In this document: piece by piece, positions 48,179 through 60,895 of the stretch
Position numbering within the stretch: the stretch's first letter is position 1
Layout of the letters: each line of letters starts with the position of its first letter
Source of the DNA: Anarhynchus alexandrinus
Lineage: Eukaryota > Chordata > Aves > Charadriiformes > Charadriidae
Length of the DNA: 64,000 bases
Direction: 5' to 3'
Assembly: GCA_008711295.1 (NCBI GenBank)
Contig: VUYV01000228.1
Span: 1,164,281 to 1,228,280, forward strand
Translations under genes and position numbers: made by a program
Notes under the pieces: model-generated
The model's input: the letters and a program-made list of their open reading frames with translations, nothing else
Database searches by the model: none
What the model was told of the DNA's origin: nothing

Positions 48179-48584
48179 ACAATCTTTCGACTTCTAAAGT
48201 TATAAGTGCACCCCAGTAGGCAGAAGGCTTTTTGTTTCATGCAATCACTCTTTTACTATACTTTAAAACATCTAATGCATTTCTTCAAAAGCACCATAAC
48301 ACACCACTAAATACTATAAATCATGTGTGTTTAAGAAGTGATTAAAAGAACAGAGGGGTTAAATAGACAAAATAAACTGGAATTGTTTGAAAGAAAGTTC
48401 ACAGTGCTTTTTAACTATCTTACTGGTTTAACAATAATATTAATCCCGAGTTAATATAGGAGGCTTATTTCTGTGTACTTAAACATCTACGAGGTAAAGA
48501 GAGAATAACAGTCTTTCCTCTTGCTAGCTCTTCTGTGCAGATATTTAAATTGTGTAGTCAATGTTAGATATCTTTGCTGCTTCT

Positions 48585-48756
48585 TTAGCACGTGAGTTCC
48601 TCAAAGTCATATGATGTATCTCCCCAGAGAAATAGAATTATCTGCACTTCTCTGAGAGGGAAATGAGATTGAGACACTTACAAGTATGCAGCTGTGCTGA
48701 GAATCAAACTTCAGCCTCGTGAGTTCCAGGCTAATGCATTAACTACTGCACAGCGA
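48585..48756 (-). mobile_element. Ancient tRNA-derived SINE, MIR type
   Basis: Read on the minus strand from about 48756, the 64-base head (48754-48691) begins GCTGTGC and ends GCACAGC, a perfect 7-bp acceptor-like stem. It contains AGTAGTTAATGCATTAGCCT, resembling a tRNA A-box region, and AGTTTGATTCTCA, resembling a B box. After the head come TCTCAATCTCATTTCC, then GCAGATAATTC, then GATACATCATATGACTTTGA. This order of motifs resembles the MIR core and tail of amniote genomes (CTCAGTTTCC, then GGATAATA, then GATAAAT...). The head is shorter than a true tRNA (about 72 bases) and has no proper anticodon stem, so it is not a working tRNA gene. Family assignment is from memory of the MIR consensus. 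Both outer limits are approximate. Confidence 0.6.
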
Positions 48757-51700
48757 TTAAAAGCAGTATCACATATATGACAGACCTTCTACCTAAAATC
48801 AACATAAGGTTAAAAAAAAAAAGTCATCACTACTGTAACAAAGTATTGCACTATATCAATATGCATACCAATATTCACTATGCTTGAGGACTGAAGGCCT
48901 TCAGAGTAGGGCCAGCAAAGAAGGCTAGGACCCTTACTGAAGTTTCTACTGCAGTCCTCCCTGGTTTAAGAAATAAACACAGATTACAACCTTCAACCAA
49001 CCCAAGGAATCTCCATAAATCATATCAACTAAAGTTTATCTATTCTGATTAAATTTGAACATCTCCAACACATTTTCCCTAGTTAAGATATTCCAATAGA
49101 TTATACATTAATATATTGCATTGCCAGCATATCTTTGCAGTTTGGCATTTTAATAGTAGAAATACCTCAAGATGTCTTGGTTTGATTATCTTAATACTAG
49201 CTACTGTTTGAAGATACTTTTGAAGACCACTACTCAATGAAGAAACCCAGGGTTATAATTTTTAATTGCTGTTATTAGGAGGCTCATAACATACTGTTTC
49301 ACATTGTGTAACCGTATGTCCTAAGACAGAAGCACAAAATCAATGCTATGACATATTCCTAGAAATTTCTTGCACATAGCAGAAGCAGGGATAGTAGAAA
49401 GAATCAGAAATCCTTTGAGACTCTTCTCAGCTGGAACTAGGTCACTGGATGATAGCTCTTGACTGACATTTGAAAGTTTAAAATAGCTCCTACTATTTTT
49501 TCCCTGAATCTCAAAGATCATTCTGGAATAGCAACAGTTGACAGTACAGGAAGAAATCACACTTTCCTGCAATGAGCAGAAGCTTCTGACTACTTACAGA
49601 TCTATTTTTCCAAAATCTGTGGGTGTCTGAGCTCGGCATTTCCATTCTAAGCTCGTCTCGGGACAAAAACTGCACTAAGGAGGACAGACAGAAGAGGCAA
49701 ATGGAATAGAAGGAAGAACAGCAAGAACTCCAGCTTGCTTCAAAACTCACTGCATATGCTGGTTCACTTCCCATGAACTACTGCATCTCAGTACTTAGCG
49801 TCACTCTGCGTAACAACCTACCTTTGTCTAGGTTGTAAACGTGAATATCTAAAAAGGCAATTAATCTAGGCTGACATTGCTCTATCAAACAGTAGAAGAT
49901 GTATTCTGACTTCTAGCAGCCTTTAAAAAATTGCCGTATTATGTCACCAGAAGTAAATCATAACACTTAGTATATTAGCTTCTGCAAAGTAGCACACATT
50001 GGAAAACTCATCTGGATAGTGTAAGACAGGAGAAAGTTGAGTTTTTCCTGTCGTAATATGAGAAATCAGAATTTCTCACAGTGTTGATGGCAATTGTAAA
50101 GCCTCTAATCAGGTCCCTCTTGGTCCCACTTTCTTGCAATTAACGTTAAAGTGGAGAAGAAATGGTAGTTGCACATATTGTAACTATAATTAAGCCCAGT
50201 AATATCCTGCCTACTCAGCACCATAGTTCTGATTTTATTGGTGAAAAAACAAATGTCAGTTTGTTAAAGAACCATTTTGACTTACACCAAATACACTTTC
50301 TACTGTTACAAGTATTTCAGGGGAACAGTTGGTTTCTGATGAGTTGGCTACACTTAGGCCCAGCCTGATCAGCTTTGGCACAAGACTAATGCAAACTAAA
50401 TAAGGGCTGTATGCATGGCCAGTAACCAAAGTGATAATACTTAAACCATACCATCTATATCTACATCCAGTTGAGAGTCCTAATATGGTTAAGTTAGACA
50501 TAATGGGCATAAATTTTGCTGAAGCTTGTCTCCTTCCTTAACATTTATAATGATATAGTTGCCTTACAGGAATAAGAGCAGCTACCACCTGAGCTGCCCC
50601 ATGAATTCTGCCAGCAGCTGTTGAGGAACCCCATTCTCCCCTCAGTGAATCCTAGCTGACATCAGCAAGGGTTACAGTTGTGACAGGCCAGTGCTGGTTA
50701 TAGAATAATCAGATCCCAGTCACAGGTGGAGAAATAGCTAGTGACATCAGCTAGTCTATTTAAACCTCCAAGGTGTTTTATAAAGGGCAGCTAGGGAAAC
50801 AAACCACATGAGATGACAAAGCGGACATATTTTTTGATGGTTTAGGAAGAAAGAAAATAAGGCATTATCTCATTGCACCCCATATGACAAGACTGAGCCA
50901 AATCTGATGATTCTTTCTTGCCTCCTTTCTGAACTGGATCTTACCAGTCTGCTTTGTTATTCGTGGTAACTTGTGATTCTGCTTAAAATGCTATTAGGAT
51001 ATCATGTAAACCATGATATTTAAACAGCATTGATATAATTGCTATTTATTGTACAGCAGCCAACAAGCTGTATCTTCATGGGCAGTACAGAGATACACCT
51101 TTTGTTCCCAGTCATCTTGTTCTCCAGTAGCAAGCGGATATCCCAAAGGCAAGAATAGTGAGAATATGGATGCAGTACAGCAGCATGGTGGAATATCTGA
51201 GTTACACAATATTTTATGGTTGAAGTTTTCCAGGACATGCATTTGAATTCTCTTCCCTAGTCTTGTTTTATGCATCCCAATTTAATTTGGTTTCCCATTG
51301 TAGCTTCAGTCAAAACAGAGAACAAGCATACGGGTGAGAATGTACAAGAATATGCACATCCATTTTTTGAGTTTAACAAGATTGAGTGAAATGAATGTTT
51401 CTCTCAATCCCCTCACAGATGGGATCTGTCACATAACTCACGGATAACTAAAATTTAACTTGAAATTTTTGTGGCTCTTACTATTCAAGCCGCACCTCAC
51501 AAACAGCTACACAACTTCAATACGGGCTTGGCCCTCTGTGTACTTCTTAAAATCTATAAGGTTATGCTAACTGAGATTCTCTGTCTGTGATACAGACCTT
51601 TTTTCAAATCTTCAGAGCTATAATACTGCCTTTTATCAGTAGTAGTTGTGTTTGTATTGACAGAACACAAGGAAGAATCTTGAATAGAAGAAAACTTTGC

Positions 51701-54700
51701 TGTTAAAGTTCTTCAAGCATCCTGCAGCGCGTGATCACAGGATATTACAAGTTGTGCTCCTAACCCAGTTAACAAACTGCACGTGAAGAGTATGTACTGC
51801 ATGTATAGAATTATGAAAGGGATACATCACTGTTGGCCCATGAAACTTGGTTGTTACATTGACCATGTTAGTTTGTGACCTTGTTCAGCAGCGCTTTTTT
51901 CCCCATGCTGTGCTAGTGAAACAAGAAAAATACCTTGAAGCTTCTAATGCCACTTTTGATACCTATTAGCTGTCCTTGATTAAGGGATGTAATAGGTGTA
52001 AGGATATTTACCCCACAGTAAAATCTGGTCTTACACCTATTTTATCAAAGAATTAGCACAACTACAGATTTTAACAGACTCAGGATTATACCCCAAAGTT
52101 TTGTAGTGTATTTGGACAACAAACAGTGTTTCTGAGCTTCCCTTTTCTGGCTTTGCAAACTCTTTGCTCCTTTCAGATAATCAGAAAGCTTGAAAACATG
52201 CTATGAGAACGCCCCCCTGCTCCCCGCCCCCCCCCCCATACACACTTTGTAATACCTCAATAGCCAAGAGGTGTTTCCAGGTGGCTTCTACATATGGCTT
52301 AGTGGAATGTCCAAGTAAAGGAAGGTTGATTTAAGGGAGTGAAACCTTTAAGAAATAGACACAAACTAATCTGAGCCGCTCTGTTGTCATCAGTTCATAC
52401 AACATTTACCAGGGTAGTATAGTTAAAATAGCATGAATTTGCTACTTAAAATAGTATGCTTAAAATAGCATATCTACTGAAAATAGAATGAAAGTTCTGT
52501 TCTTTCCTGAATTTCAGGTTAACATGAAGACAATTGCAGAGTTCCACTGAAGTCCTCAAACACACATAATTTTTAACCATTAAAGTTTCTGAAAGAACTA
52601 ATTTGTAATAGTCAGGGAAGAGTCTAAAGTTCTTTGGAAAAGAAGACAGTCATACATGCATATTACCAGGTGATTGTATTTGAAAGTTTTATTTACAGGA
52701 TGCTATTCCCAGCCCTTTGACATCTCTGGTGAGGATACACTGTACTTTGTAATGCAAATCTGCTCTCTAGTGGCAAAAAATTACCACACCGATTTTACAG
52801 AAAAATCCTTAGTTAATCCTGATGTAATGAAGTCAATTCATTGTTGTTTTGCAAGAGTGGGTAATAAGGAAAAAAAATAATTAATGAAATAAAAATGTGA
52901 GTGACTGAAACTAAGAGTGTGGAACTCTGTTTAGACCTGATAATTCTAGTTCATTTCTCTGGCAGTACTGGATCAATCTTTTGTAATATAGACGAAAAAT
53001 ATATTTGACATAGGCTGGGTAATCATAAGAAGAAATTTAACAAAAAAGAGCTAATTTACTGCTGGTTTAAACTGTGTAGGGCTTTATTAACGTTCAAATC
53101 AGCAAGCTCGAAATCTTGTAAGACCGGACTGTCAACTCTCAATGCACATGCACATTATTACTCATCAGTAACATTTCTTTCACTTTAAGCTAGGAAATAA
53201 CCATAGAAAGGGGCAATAGCAATGTCATTAGATCATTTTAATAATTTCCCAGTTACATCTTTCCTTGCATAAGTTTTCAAGAGAGACTTCAAGAAAGACT
53301 GGGAAGAAATATTACACAATTGAATTTACAGAGTCTACTCATTACGCTTTGGAGACTTGTAAACCTAATTATTAACTCCTGAAATCATGACTGTGCTTAG
53401 ATTAGGCTGAGTAGCACAACCCTTTCTAGCTTTTCAGCTACTTAATTCTTCATTTTAGTAATTCACACATAAATGGGTGCTCACTTATGGACACTGGTAG
53501 ACTAAACTACAGTAGAATAGCTAAATTGGCCATGACTCCCATCTGTCAGTACTTGGCTAAAATACCTACATTGGTTGAGGAACAAACTGCCAGTTTCTAG
53601 TCCAGGAAGTAAAGGCTATCCAAAACTGGCCATTTTAATACACAGAAGGTCAGCAGCAGCTAGGTGTGCATTTTCAACTGAGGGGACAGAGAGGAGTGTG
53701 ATGACCAGTTCTGCTACAGTGTCCAACATACCTGATACTTGAGAGCATATCGGCAGGATAAAATTGAGTTTTATGAGGACTTAAGAGGATTTAAGTGACA
53801 AGATATATTTGGAGTTCTCCTTATACCAATGTATTTGTGTGATATTTGGTGGATTTCTCAGATGTTCGGTAAAAGAAAGATTAAGAAGAGTGGAAAAAGA
53901 ATGAGTTAACACACAAAATGAGGTTGCACTTCATGACAAACAGAGCCTTCATAGAGTACACGGACTTTCTCAATTGCCAGCCCTCAAACCTGGGAAGATA
54001 AGGCAGAACAACCCCTTTTGGAAACTCTCATTTTAGGCACTGCAGTGAAAGGTTCAAGTCCCAACTCAGTTGGGACTACCAGTTGAAGTCCTGACTCCGG
54101 ATTTTCAAGACCGAAACCCATTCAGATGTGCAAACACACACAGCTGCATAACCTATATATAGGTCACCTTTTAGCACTTTCTTCCTCTTATGTTTTTGCC
54201 CTGCAGTAGCACACAATAGATCCTCGTTCTGCATTGGCTCTTCTTATACTGTAACTAGGCAACAGCCCTATCTAAAAACCAGCTAACCCTTGCCCCAAAC
54301 AGCTAGCAATCTAAGGGACCAATGTGACAACAGCTGAATATAATTAACAGAGTGTGGGAGACGGGCTGGTCTGCATTACAGAAGCCATCACAATGCAGCA
54401 GCCTAACTAACAAAAATGCTCTATGCTGGCATGCTGCAGAGGATTATCTGCTGGGAGATTCAGAGGGGGCAACAAGGTGGTTTTGTGTTTGTATGAATCT
54501 CCTTGCTCCTTGCATTTTGCAGTATTGCGGTTTCCTGTTATGCCCAGATTGCTGTACAAAGTCAATCAGAGTTCTGTGTGAAGTAGACACACGTATTTTG
54601 TTTTGTGTACAGAAGAAAGAGTAGTCATGTGAAACTAGCACCTGGGGAAGCAAGCTGTTCAATTCTGAAAGAACAAGACACCTTGTTGTTTTGTCCCAGA

Positions 54701-55312
54701 CATACCTTAGATGGGCACTCTACAAGCGTCTGTTGATATTTCTACCCACAGTGTTATTCTACAGCATGAAAAAAAAATAACTGAAGTACTAAATTCAAAC
54801 CTAGCTTGGTGCAAGATTATACTACAATATCAATGGATACCAATTTAGCTTAATTCAGCTTAAATCCAGAAATGCATACATCAGGACTGATGTTAAATTC
54901 AAAGACACAAGTTTTTAAGAAAAAATGAAGATTATTTCCTATGGAGTCAGTACTACAAAAAAACGAGTTCAGATAACTTACCTGAATTTTCCAATTGGAG
55001 TACCCAGGACAGTTAAGGTGGTAAGGAAACAGATGCACCTGCTGTTCCCTGGCTGATCTGTGTACACACACATGGTAAATGTACAAGGAAATCTCATAAG
55101 GTGACGATATAGCTCAGTTCCAAATTACACATCACTTTTTTTTTAGGCAAGGATTGCCACTTCTACTCACACCCTCTGATAACAGGATATTACTACTTTA
55201 CATTGTTCCTTTTGCATGATGTTCTTTAAAAGCACTTGCATAAGATTTGTATAACCATAAAAGACTGTCACTAGCTAAACTATTCCAAAGTTAACACATT
55301 TTTAAGTCACAG
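48757..55312. other. AT-rich non-coding stretch
   Basis: No gene is recognised. It holds a C-rich tract at 52211-52239 and a cluster of promoter-like words at 50657-50784, which is described under findings. Open frames are short. Confidence 0.55.
52211..52239. repeat. C-rich low-complexity tract
   Basis: GCCCCCCTGCTCCCCG followed by a run of about 11 C. Such tracts are often miscounted in assemblies. Confidence 0.8.
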
Positions 55313-56347
55313 ATCATAGAGTGGTTTAGGTTGGAAGGGACCTTAAAGATCATCTAGTTCCAACCCCCTCTACCAAGGGCAGGGACACTTTCCACTAGAC
55401 CAGCCTGGTCTAGAACACCTCCAGGGATGGGGCCTCCACAGCTTCCCTGGGCAATTTGTTCCAGTGCCTCACCACCCTTAGACTGAAAAATTTCTTCCTG
55501 GCATCTAATCTAAATCTCCCCTCTTCCAGTTTAAAGCCATTACCCCTTGTCCTGTCGCTACATGCCCTTGCAAAAAGTCTCTCTCCAGCTTTCTTGTAGC
55601 CCCCCTTCAGGCACTGGAATGCTGGTATAAGGTGTCCCTGGAGCTTTCTCTTCCCCAGGCTGAGCAACCCCAACTGTCTCAGCCTGTCTTCATAGGAGAG
55701 GTGCTCCAGCCCTCTGATCATCTTCGTGGCCCTCCTCTGGACCCGCTCCAACAGATCCATGTCTTTCCTATGTTGGGGGCCCCAGAGCTGGACACAGTAC
55801 TCCAGGTGGGGTCTCACGAGAGCAGAGCAGAGGGGGAGAATCACCTCCCTCAACCTGTTGGCCATACTTCTTTTGATGCAGCCCAGGATATGGTTGGCAT
55901 TCTGGGCTGCAGGAGCACATTGCTGGCTCATGTTCAGCTTCTCATGAACCAACACCCTGAAGTCCTTCTTCTCAGGGCTGCTCTCAATCTATTCTCCGCC
56001 CAGCCTGTATTTGTGCTTGAGATTGCCACAACCCACATTCAGGATCTTGCACTTAGCCTTCTTGAACTTCATGAGGTTGGCACAGGTGTACCTCTCAAGC
56101 CTGTCCAGGTCCCTCTGGATGGCATCCCTTCCATCCAGTGAGTCAACAGATTGGTATCATTGGTAAACTTGCTGAGGGTGCACTCAATCCCACTGTCCAC
56201 GTTGCCAACAAAGGCGTTCAACAGCACCAGTCCCAGTACTGCCCCCCAAGGAATGCCACTCATCACTGGTTTCCACATTGCCATCAAGGTATCGACTGAC
56301 TCTTTGAGTGCAGCCATCCGGCCAGTTCTTTATCCACTGAGTAGTCA
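55313..56347 (-). mobile_element. CR1 LINE, about 1 kb, 5'-truncated, catalytic motif mutated
   Basis: The 3' tail is ATCATAGAGTGGTTTAGG at the low-coordinate end. The minus strand from 55955 to 55410 encodes 181 continuous residues of the CR1 ORF2 C-terminus, including [40 protein letters not shown] and VRHWNKLPREAVEAPSLEVF. Further 5', the reverse-transcriptase motif that should read FADD is F-T-N-D (codons at 56147-56167), so the catalytic site is lost. The 5' end near 56347 (TTATCCACTGAGTAGTC) is a truncation. It is closely related to the copy at 9670-11312, since the shared blocks align with few differences. It is dead. Confidence 0.95.
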
Positions 56348-57255
56348 CTGCTTCACAGCTGTAGTTTCCGTAATTATGAGATTTGTACTGATATAACCTG
56401 GTGCTTTTAGGAAGCATTGGGTCAGACATACTTGCACCACTTCTAAAAGACTTGAGAAAATAGAGGCAAAGCAGTGTTGCCCACAGCATGACTAACTGCA
56501 GAAACTGCTCAAAACATACATGGCTGAAGTTTTGCAGAAGGTCAAAGAGAAAAGTAATTAGTGTGCTGGAAGATACATATATGCAAACTAAGCTTTTATC
56601 TGGGGAGCAAGCTGTCATAAGACATTTGTATTAAACCTGGAAGGGTGAGGGGTGATCATCAAAAAGCAGACACACTGAATACTGGAGAAGGGAGGGAAGG
56701 CCTTGTGGTTAAGATAACATGTCTCACAGCAGGACAGTCAGGAATGAATTACTAGCCACGGGAAGAATGTAGGGCGGTATGTCAGATACGGGAATGGTAT
56801 TTTTCCAGTGAAATGGTGTTAGCATTTAATCCTTTCTGGCTTGATCTTCCTCCCTCACTTAGTTCTTTTTAATTTTTAAACTATTATAAAAGAATTGCTC
56901 TTGACAGTCTAATATAATTGGCAGTTTGATGAAGGATAAAAGATGATGGTTTGGGGGCATCCATTGCTTTAGGACATTCATGTTTACTGTCTTATAAGAA
57001 TATATAAAACATGTTTCATAAGAATGGAAAACTGTCTTGACCGTCTAACCCCCAAAACTGGGCCTGGAATTAGATAATATCTTGGCTTTCATTCTGGTCC
57101 CCAATCGTTACCAAAACTGAAATCTGCCATTTCCCCCCCCTACTTTTCCTCACCCAAATAAAATTTTTACTAATTCCTTCACTAGAATGTGGATCAATAG
57201 AGCTAAAAGGAAAAATATCCCAAATCTCCTGCTCCTGAAAAGAGCCCGCAACAAA

Positions 57256-57289
57256 CCAACCCCCCCCCGCCAAAAAAAAACCAAAACCC
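57256..57289. repeat. C-run/A-run low-complexity tract
   Basis: AACCAACCCCCCCCCGCC followed by a nine-base A run. Confidence 0.8.
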
Positions 57290-57888
57290 AGCAATGAAAA
57301 CCAAGAAAAAACGTGTTGTTTATATTAAATTTAAATGCATTAAACAGCCAATAGGTGTTTGGGGGCCAACTGCTGTGACTTGAATAATAAAAAACAGGTA
57401 ATGAATGATTATTCTTCACATGTTAAGCTCCCCCTTCAACAATCTATTTCCCTACAACCCCATCATAAAAGCTTTCTGCAACTTCAATGCGTCTCCATTT
57501 CAGCACCTTGCAACACCCCTCAGAAATCACCTGGAGAAGACCACCTTTCTATTGCTTGTGTGTTCTCACTCAGCACCAATCCCCACAGCGTCTGAGCTCC
57601 TGCTAGGGCTTAAAACAGCGTGGCTAACATCTGCCATATGTTGTTTGTACTCTCATCCTTCCCCCAGGGAGGAAACGTGCCATAAAGAGTTCTGTTTTCA
57701 TGAGGATTTGCTTTTGTTGTTGAGGTTTTTGTAGCACATGTGGAAAATCAACTTATCAGAGCTTTGGCCCAAATGAAGGAAAATTCATTCAGACTCAGCC
57801 TGACAAACATCGCCGAGTCAGCAATGTTCCCTTTGTGGGTGGCAGAGCACACCTCAAGAGCCTCCGGACCTCAACTAGAGTATTACCT

Positions 57889-57921
57889 TGTGGGTGGGAG
57901 ATGGTCTTATCCCCACCCACA
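57889..57921. repeat. Inverted repeat, 10-bp arms and 13-base spacer
   Basis: TGTGGGTGGG (57889-57898) is the exact reverse complement of CCCACCCACA (57912-57921). Confidence 0.8.
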
Positions 57922-58293
57922 GGAGTGTCAGAGATCAAACCCCAGTACCCCGAGTTTCATGTGGAAATCCAGAGACACACAATTACCTCACAATTATAGG
58001 TACTTGGTGTAAGGCACCAAGCAGTGACATGTTCAATTTCTGAGCAGTATTAAGGTTAAGATCTATGTATAGTCTTTATGGTAGCTTAATTTTGTGGTGT
58101 ATGCAACTTCTTTCTGTCATTAATTACTCATCTTACTTACACAGGAAATACACTTAATCACAGCTGCCATCTAACAAGATCAACATTTAGCAAAGGTGGT
58201 GGTGGGGTTGTTGTCCTGAACCTTCTCCTACACTGTTTTGTGTTTTGTGGGTTTGGTTTTGCTTTTTTTTAAAAAAAAAGCAGAGCCAGCCCA

Positions 58294-58488
58294 TATAGGG
58301 TGGTAAGGCACTGGAACAGGTTGCCCAGAGAGGTTGTTGAGGCCCCACCCCTGGAGGTGTTCAAAGCCAGGCTGGACGTGGCCTTGGGCAACCTGGTCTA
58401 GTGGGAGGTGTCCCTGCCTATAGCAGGGGGGTTGGAACTCAATGATCTTCAAGGTCCTTTCCAACCTAAACCATTCTATGATTCTATA
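58294..58488 (+). mobile_element. CR1 LINE 3' end, short plus-strand copy
   Basis: It starts at GGTGGTAAGGCACTGGAACA and ends with CCATTCTATGATTCTATA, the CR1 3' tail. It covers only the last codons of ORF2 (the GNRLPR-like region) and the 3'UTR. An A9 run precedes it. The only other plus-strand CR1 remnant in the window is the tail near 7.07 kb. Confidence 0.95.
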
Positions 58489-59382
58489 TAGTTCAGAGCG
58501 CAGGTATAATTTTCACATTTTTTCTGATCCCCACGATTATTTTGTTTAGCTTTCTTTGAAATTGCTTTAGCTAGCTAAACTTAAACAGTTCCTGACTGTC
58601 ATGATATTTTCATTGGTGAAGCACATGAAATGCTGTTGCAATTGCCATAGTGAACAAAATGATGATGTGTTACACTGGGAAGTCAAAAGATATTTGAAAA
58701 ATCTCTGTGGCAGATGTGAGCAACATAATTCCTTCTAACATCTTAGTTTTGTCTTTACAGTAACTTGTTTGTCTCTTGACTTGAAGGTTAAATGCCCTTA
58801 TTGATAGGAATACTCTTACTGATAGGAAATGCACTTTCTTAGCGCCCCCAAAGAGTAAACACCATAAAACACGAGAAATGCATGTCTGAAAAAAGTTTCA
58901 GCAGCTGTCTAATGATAGACACCGTGGTACAGATTTTCCAAATGGAAAACTAACATAACTGTGTCATCTGAAAGTTATATAACTACAAATAGAAAAAGCA
59001 CCAGGAATAAATAGTACATCATTTTTCCAGTGAAATATCAGTGTGCCCCAATCTAAAATCCCTCTGACAATTGCTCTGACAATGCCCTTTCCACACTGGA
59101 TAGATTTAAGAAAAGTTTGTCATCATTAATGTTGCCTTTTACCCATTGATATATTTGCTAGGGACTGGCTCAACCTGCTAACCAATCCTACGAAAGTCAC
59201 ATATACTTTAAAAATAATTTAGCTGCCATGGGACCACTTCCAGGCCAGACCTAAACTGATAAGTTCGTGGTCCTACTGTTCACTTGCAGTGCACAACTGT
59301 TCCATGTAAGAGCCTTCTAGGGTTAGGCTAGCACCTTGCTTGGCTGAATGGAAGGTCTTTCAGGATTTTTAGGGGCTGCATC

Positions 59383-59420
59383 ATAGAACATAGAACACAG
59401 AGCACAGAACAAAGAACATA
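59383..59420. repeat. Degenerate short tandem repeat (TAGAACA-type)
   Basis: ATAGAACATAGAACACAGAG then CACAGAACAAAGAACATA: about five imperfect 7-8 base units. Confidence 0.75.
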
Positions 59421-59549
59421 ACCATCACTTCAAATAGTTGCTGAAGCATCTGGGTGAGCAAGCTCTTCTCACAGCTGTGAGGTGAATGAATCAAAATGAG
59501 ACCTGGTTTTCCAGCTACCTCATCTTGCCTTCTTGCGGCCCTTTCCTAA

Positions 59550-59583
59550 TACACACACAAAAACAAGCACACACACACACAAA
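59550..59583. repeat. Interrupted (CA)n microsatellite
   Basis: ACACACACA, an AAAACAAG interruption, then CACACACACACACA. Confidence 0.85.
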
Positions 59584-60580
59584 ACCTCAGATCTTTCCTG
59601 GAGTCTGGCATAAATGCGTAAGGTAAGCATGAGGACCTCTGTTATTTTTACTTTCCTACAACACTATTGCATGAACTCTAGCATCAGGTGGCTTCGGTGC
59701 ATTGCCTCTCACTGCCAGCAGATGTCCTCTTGTGCCCATTACTTGGCATTTGTAAAAAAAGGCTAGCAGCTGCAAAATTACATTTCATGTTTTCATGTGC
59801 TGAACAGCATAATTTTTTTACTTCACTTGTTTTCACAAAGGTCTAGGAATATGCAAAAATATATTGCTTCTATGTTTTCATAAATGTAAGACTGAAGGAT
59901 CAAGAGAAAATATCAAAATTCTGTGAATCTCAATTCAGTTTCTACTTTACGCTTTCAAACAAAAAAAAATTAGGATGATGATTTTTAGTTAACTTTGCCA
60001 ATTTACCACAAAAATCATGAGTCAATCCATAAAAGACACTCCACTGGGATTTCTTGGCTGGGATTTAAATACATTTCCTCTCTAACACAGAACTTGTTTT
60101 TTGTAATTGGGCCCTTAAATATCCATTCTTAGATCCTGGTTTTGGCAGGTTAGAAATCTAAATCAGAAAGCAGGTAAAATAACTGGAAAATTTTGGATTT
60201 GATGTCTTGTACTTGACCCCGCATTTCTGAGGATAGCAGAATGCATTTCTGAGTGTGCGCTACTTGAAGCAAGCTTTGGACACTAGAACACTACAGCTCT
60301 TCTAAGTTAGAGGGAGAGGGAGTATTCTTGAGTGAGTTGCAGCAGACAGCCACTGTTAGCTGTCAGAGCTCCTTCAGTGGAGCTATAGAAATTTATACCA
60401 CTCACCAAGAATTACTTTGGTGGTGGGGTCTCAGGATCTAGCCAATAATGATGTTCGTTGAAACCCTGCAATGTACTTTTGCAGTCTTAGGGACACCAAT
60501 CTGGTACAGAGGTTTTGCACAAGTTTCTCTATGAGGCAATACAAGTGTGGTTAAGGGGGAAAAAAGGCCTTGTTTCTGTA

Positions 60581-60895
60581 GCTAGCCACAGATGTCCAAT
60601 TTTGGTTAAAACATTTAACAGAAAAATCACTTGGAAAATGTTTGCAAATGGTTTTTACACATTTGTTTCTCCATATGGAATAAAGAAATGTGTCTGGGAA
60701 TGCTGGTACCACAACTCCAAATTCTTATTGTCTAGCTCACTTCCTGATGAGATCCATACACAAAAAGCCTTGAAATATGAATTGACTGTAAAAACTCCTG
60801 TTGCACAAGCCACTCGTTTCACGATAAGACTGTTGGGCAATTTAACAATGTATGATTCTCGTTTCACCAGCTGTTTGGAGCAGAAGAAAACACAG
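60581..60895 (+). other. Candidate coding exon, unrecognised protein
   Basis: A plus-strand frame is open from before 60515 to 61003. Within it, an acceptor-like GCCTTGTTTCTGTAG ends at 60580 (another AG is at 60621) and a good donor, ACACAG/GTAATG, is at 60895/60896. The frame between them is continuous and Cys- and aromatic-containing, with FANGFYTFVSPYGIKKCVWE, DEIHTQKALKYELTVKTP and LGNLTMYDSRFTSC. This looks more like folded protein than the surrounding frames, but I do not recognise the family. A short 41-base segment with a strong acceptor and donor follows at 60998-61038; if joined in phase it gives an immediate stop, so the gene model is unresolved. No start codon or upstream exon could be assigned. 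Confidence 0.25.

Larger units (their letters stand above)
43099..48584. other. AT-rich non-coding stretch
   Basis: No gene is recognised. It includes an inverted repeat at 43601-43637, an A13 run near 43929, AT-rich repeats near 44140-44170, a 23-bp tandem duplication at 44647-44691, a T-rich tract at 44845-44922 and an (AAG)n run at 48152-48178. Confidence 0.55.
56348..58293. other. Non-coding stretch
   Basis: No gene is recognised. There is a mixed C/A tract at 57256-57289 and an inverted repeat at 57889-57921. GATCAAACCCC near 57935 weakly resembles a reversed tRNA B box. Confidence 0.55.
58489..60580. other. Non-coding stretch
   Basis: No gene is recognised. It holds a degenerate AGAACAC/AGCACAG repeat at 59383-59420, a (CA)n run at 59550-59583 and a 14-bp palindrome (TTTAGCTAGCTAAA) at 58566-58579. 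Confidence 0.55.

Noticed and set aside
48691..48754. Functional tRNA gene
   Set aside because: Despite a perfect 7-bp end stem, the unit is only 64 bases, its anticodon stem-loop is malformed, and MIR-like tail sequence follows, so a SINE head is more likely.
55632..56141. Plus-strand frame of 169 codons
   Set aside because: It is antisense to the CR1 ORF2 C-terminus encoded on the minus strand at 55955-55410.
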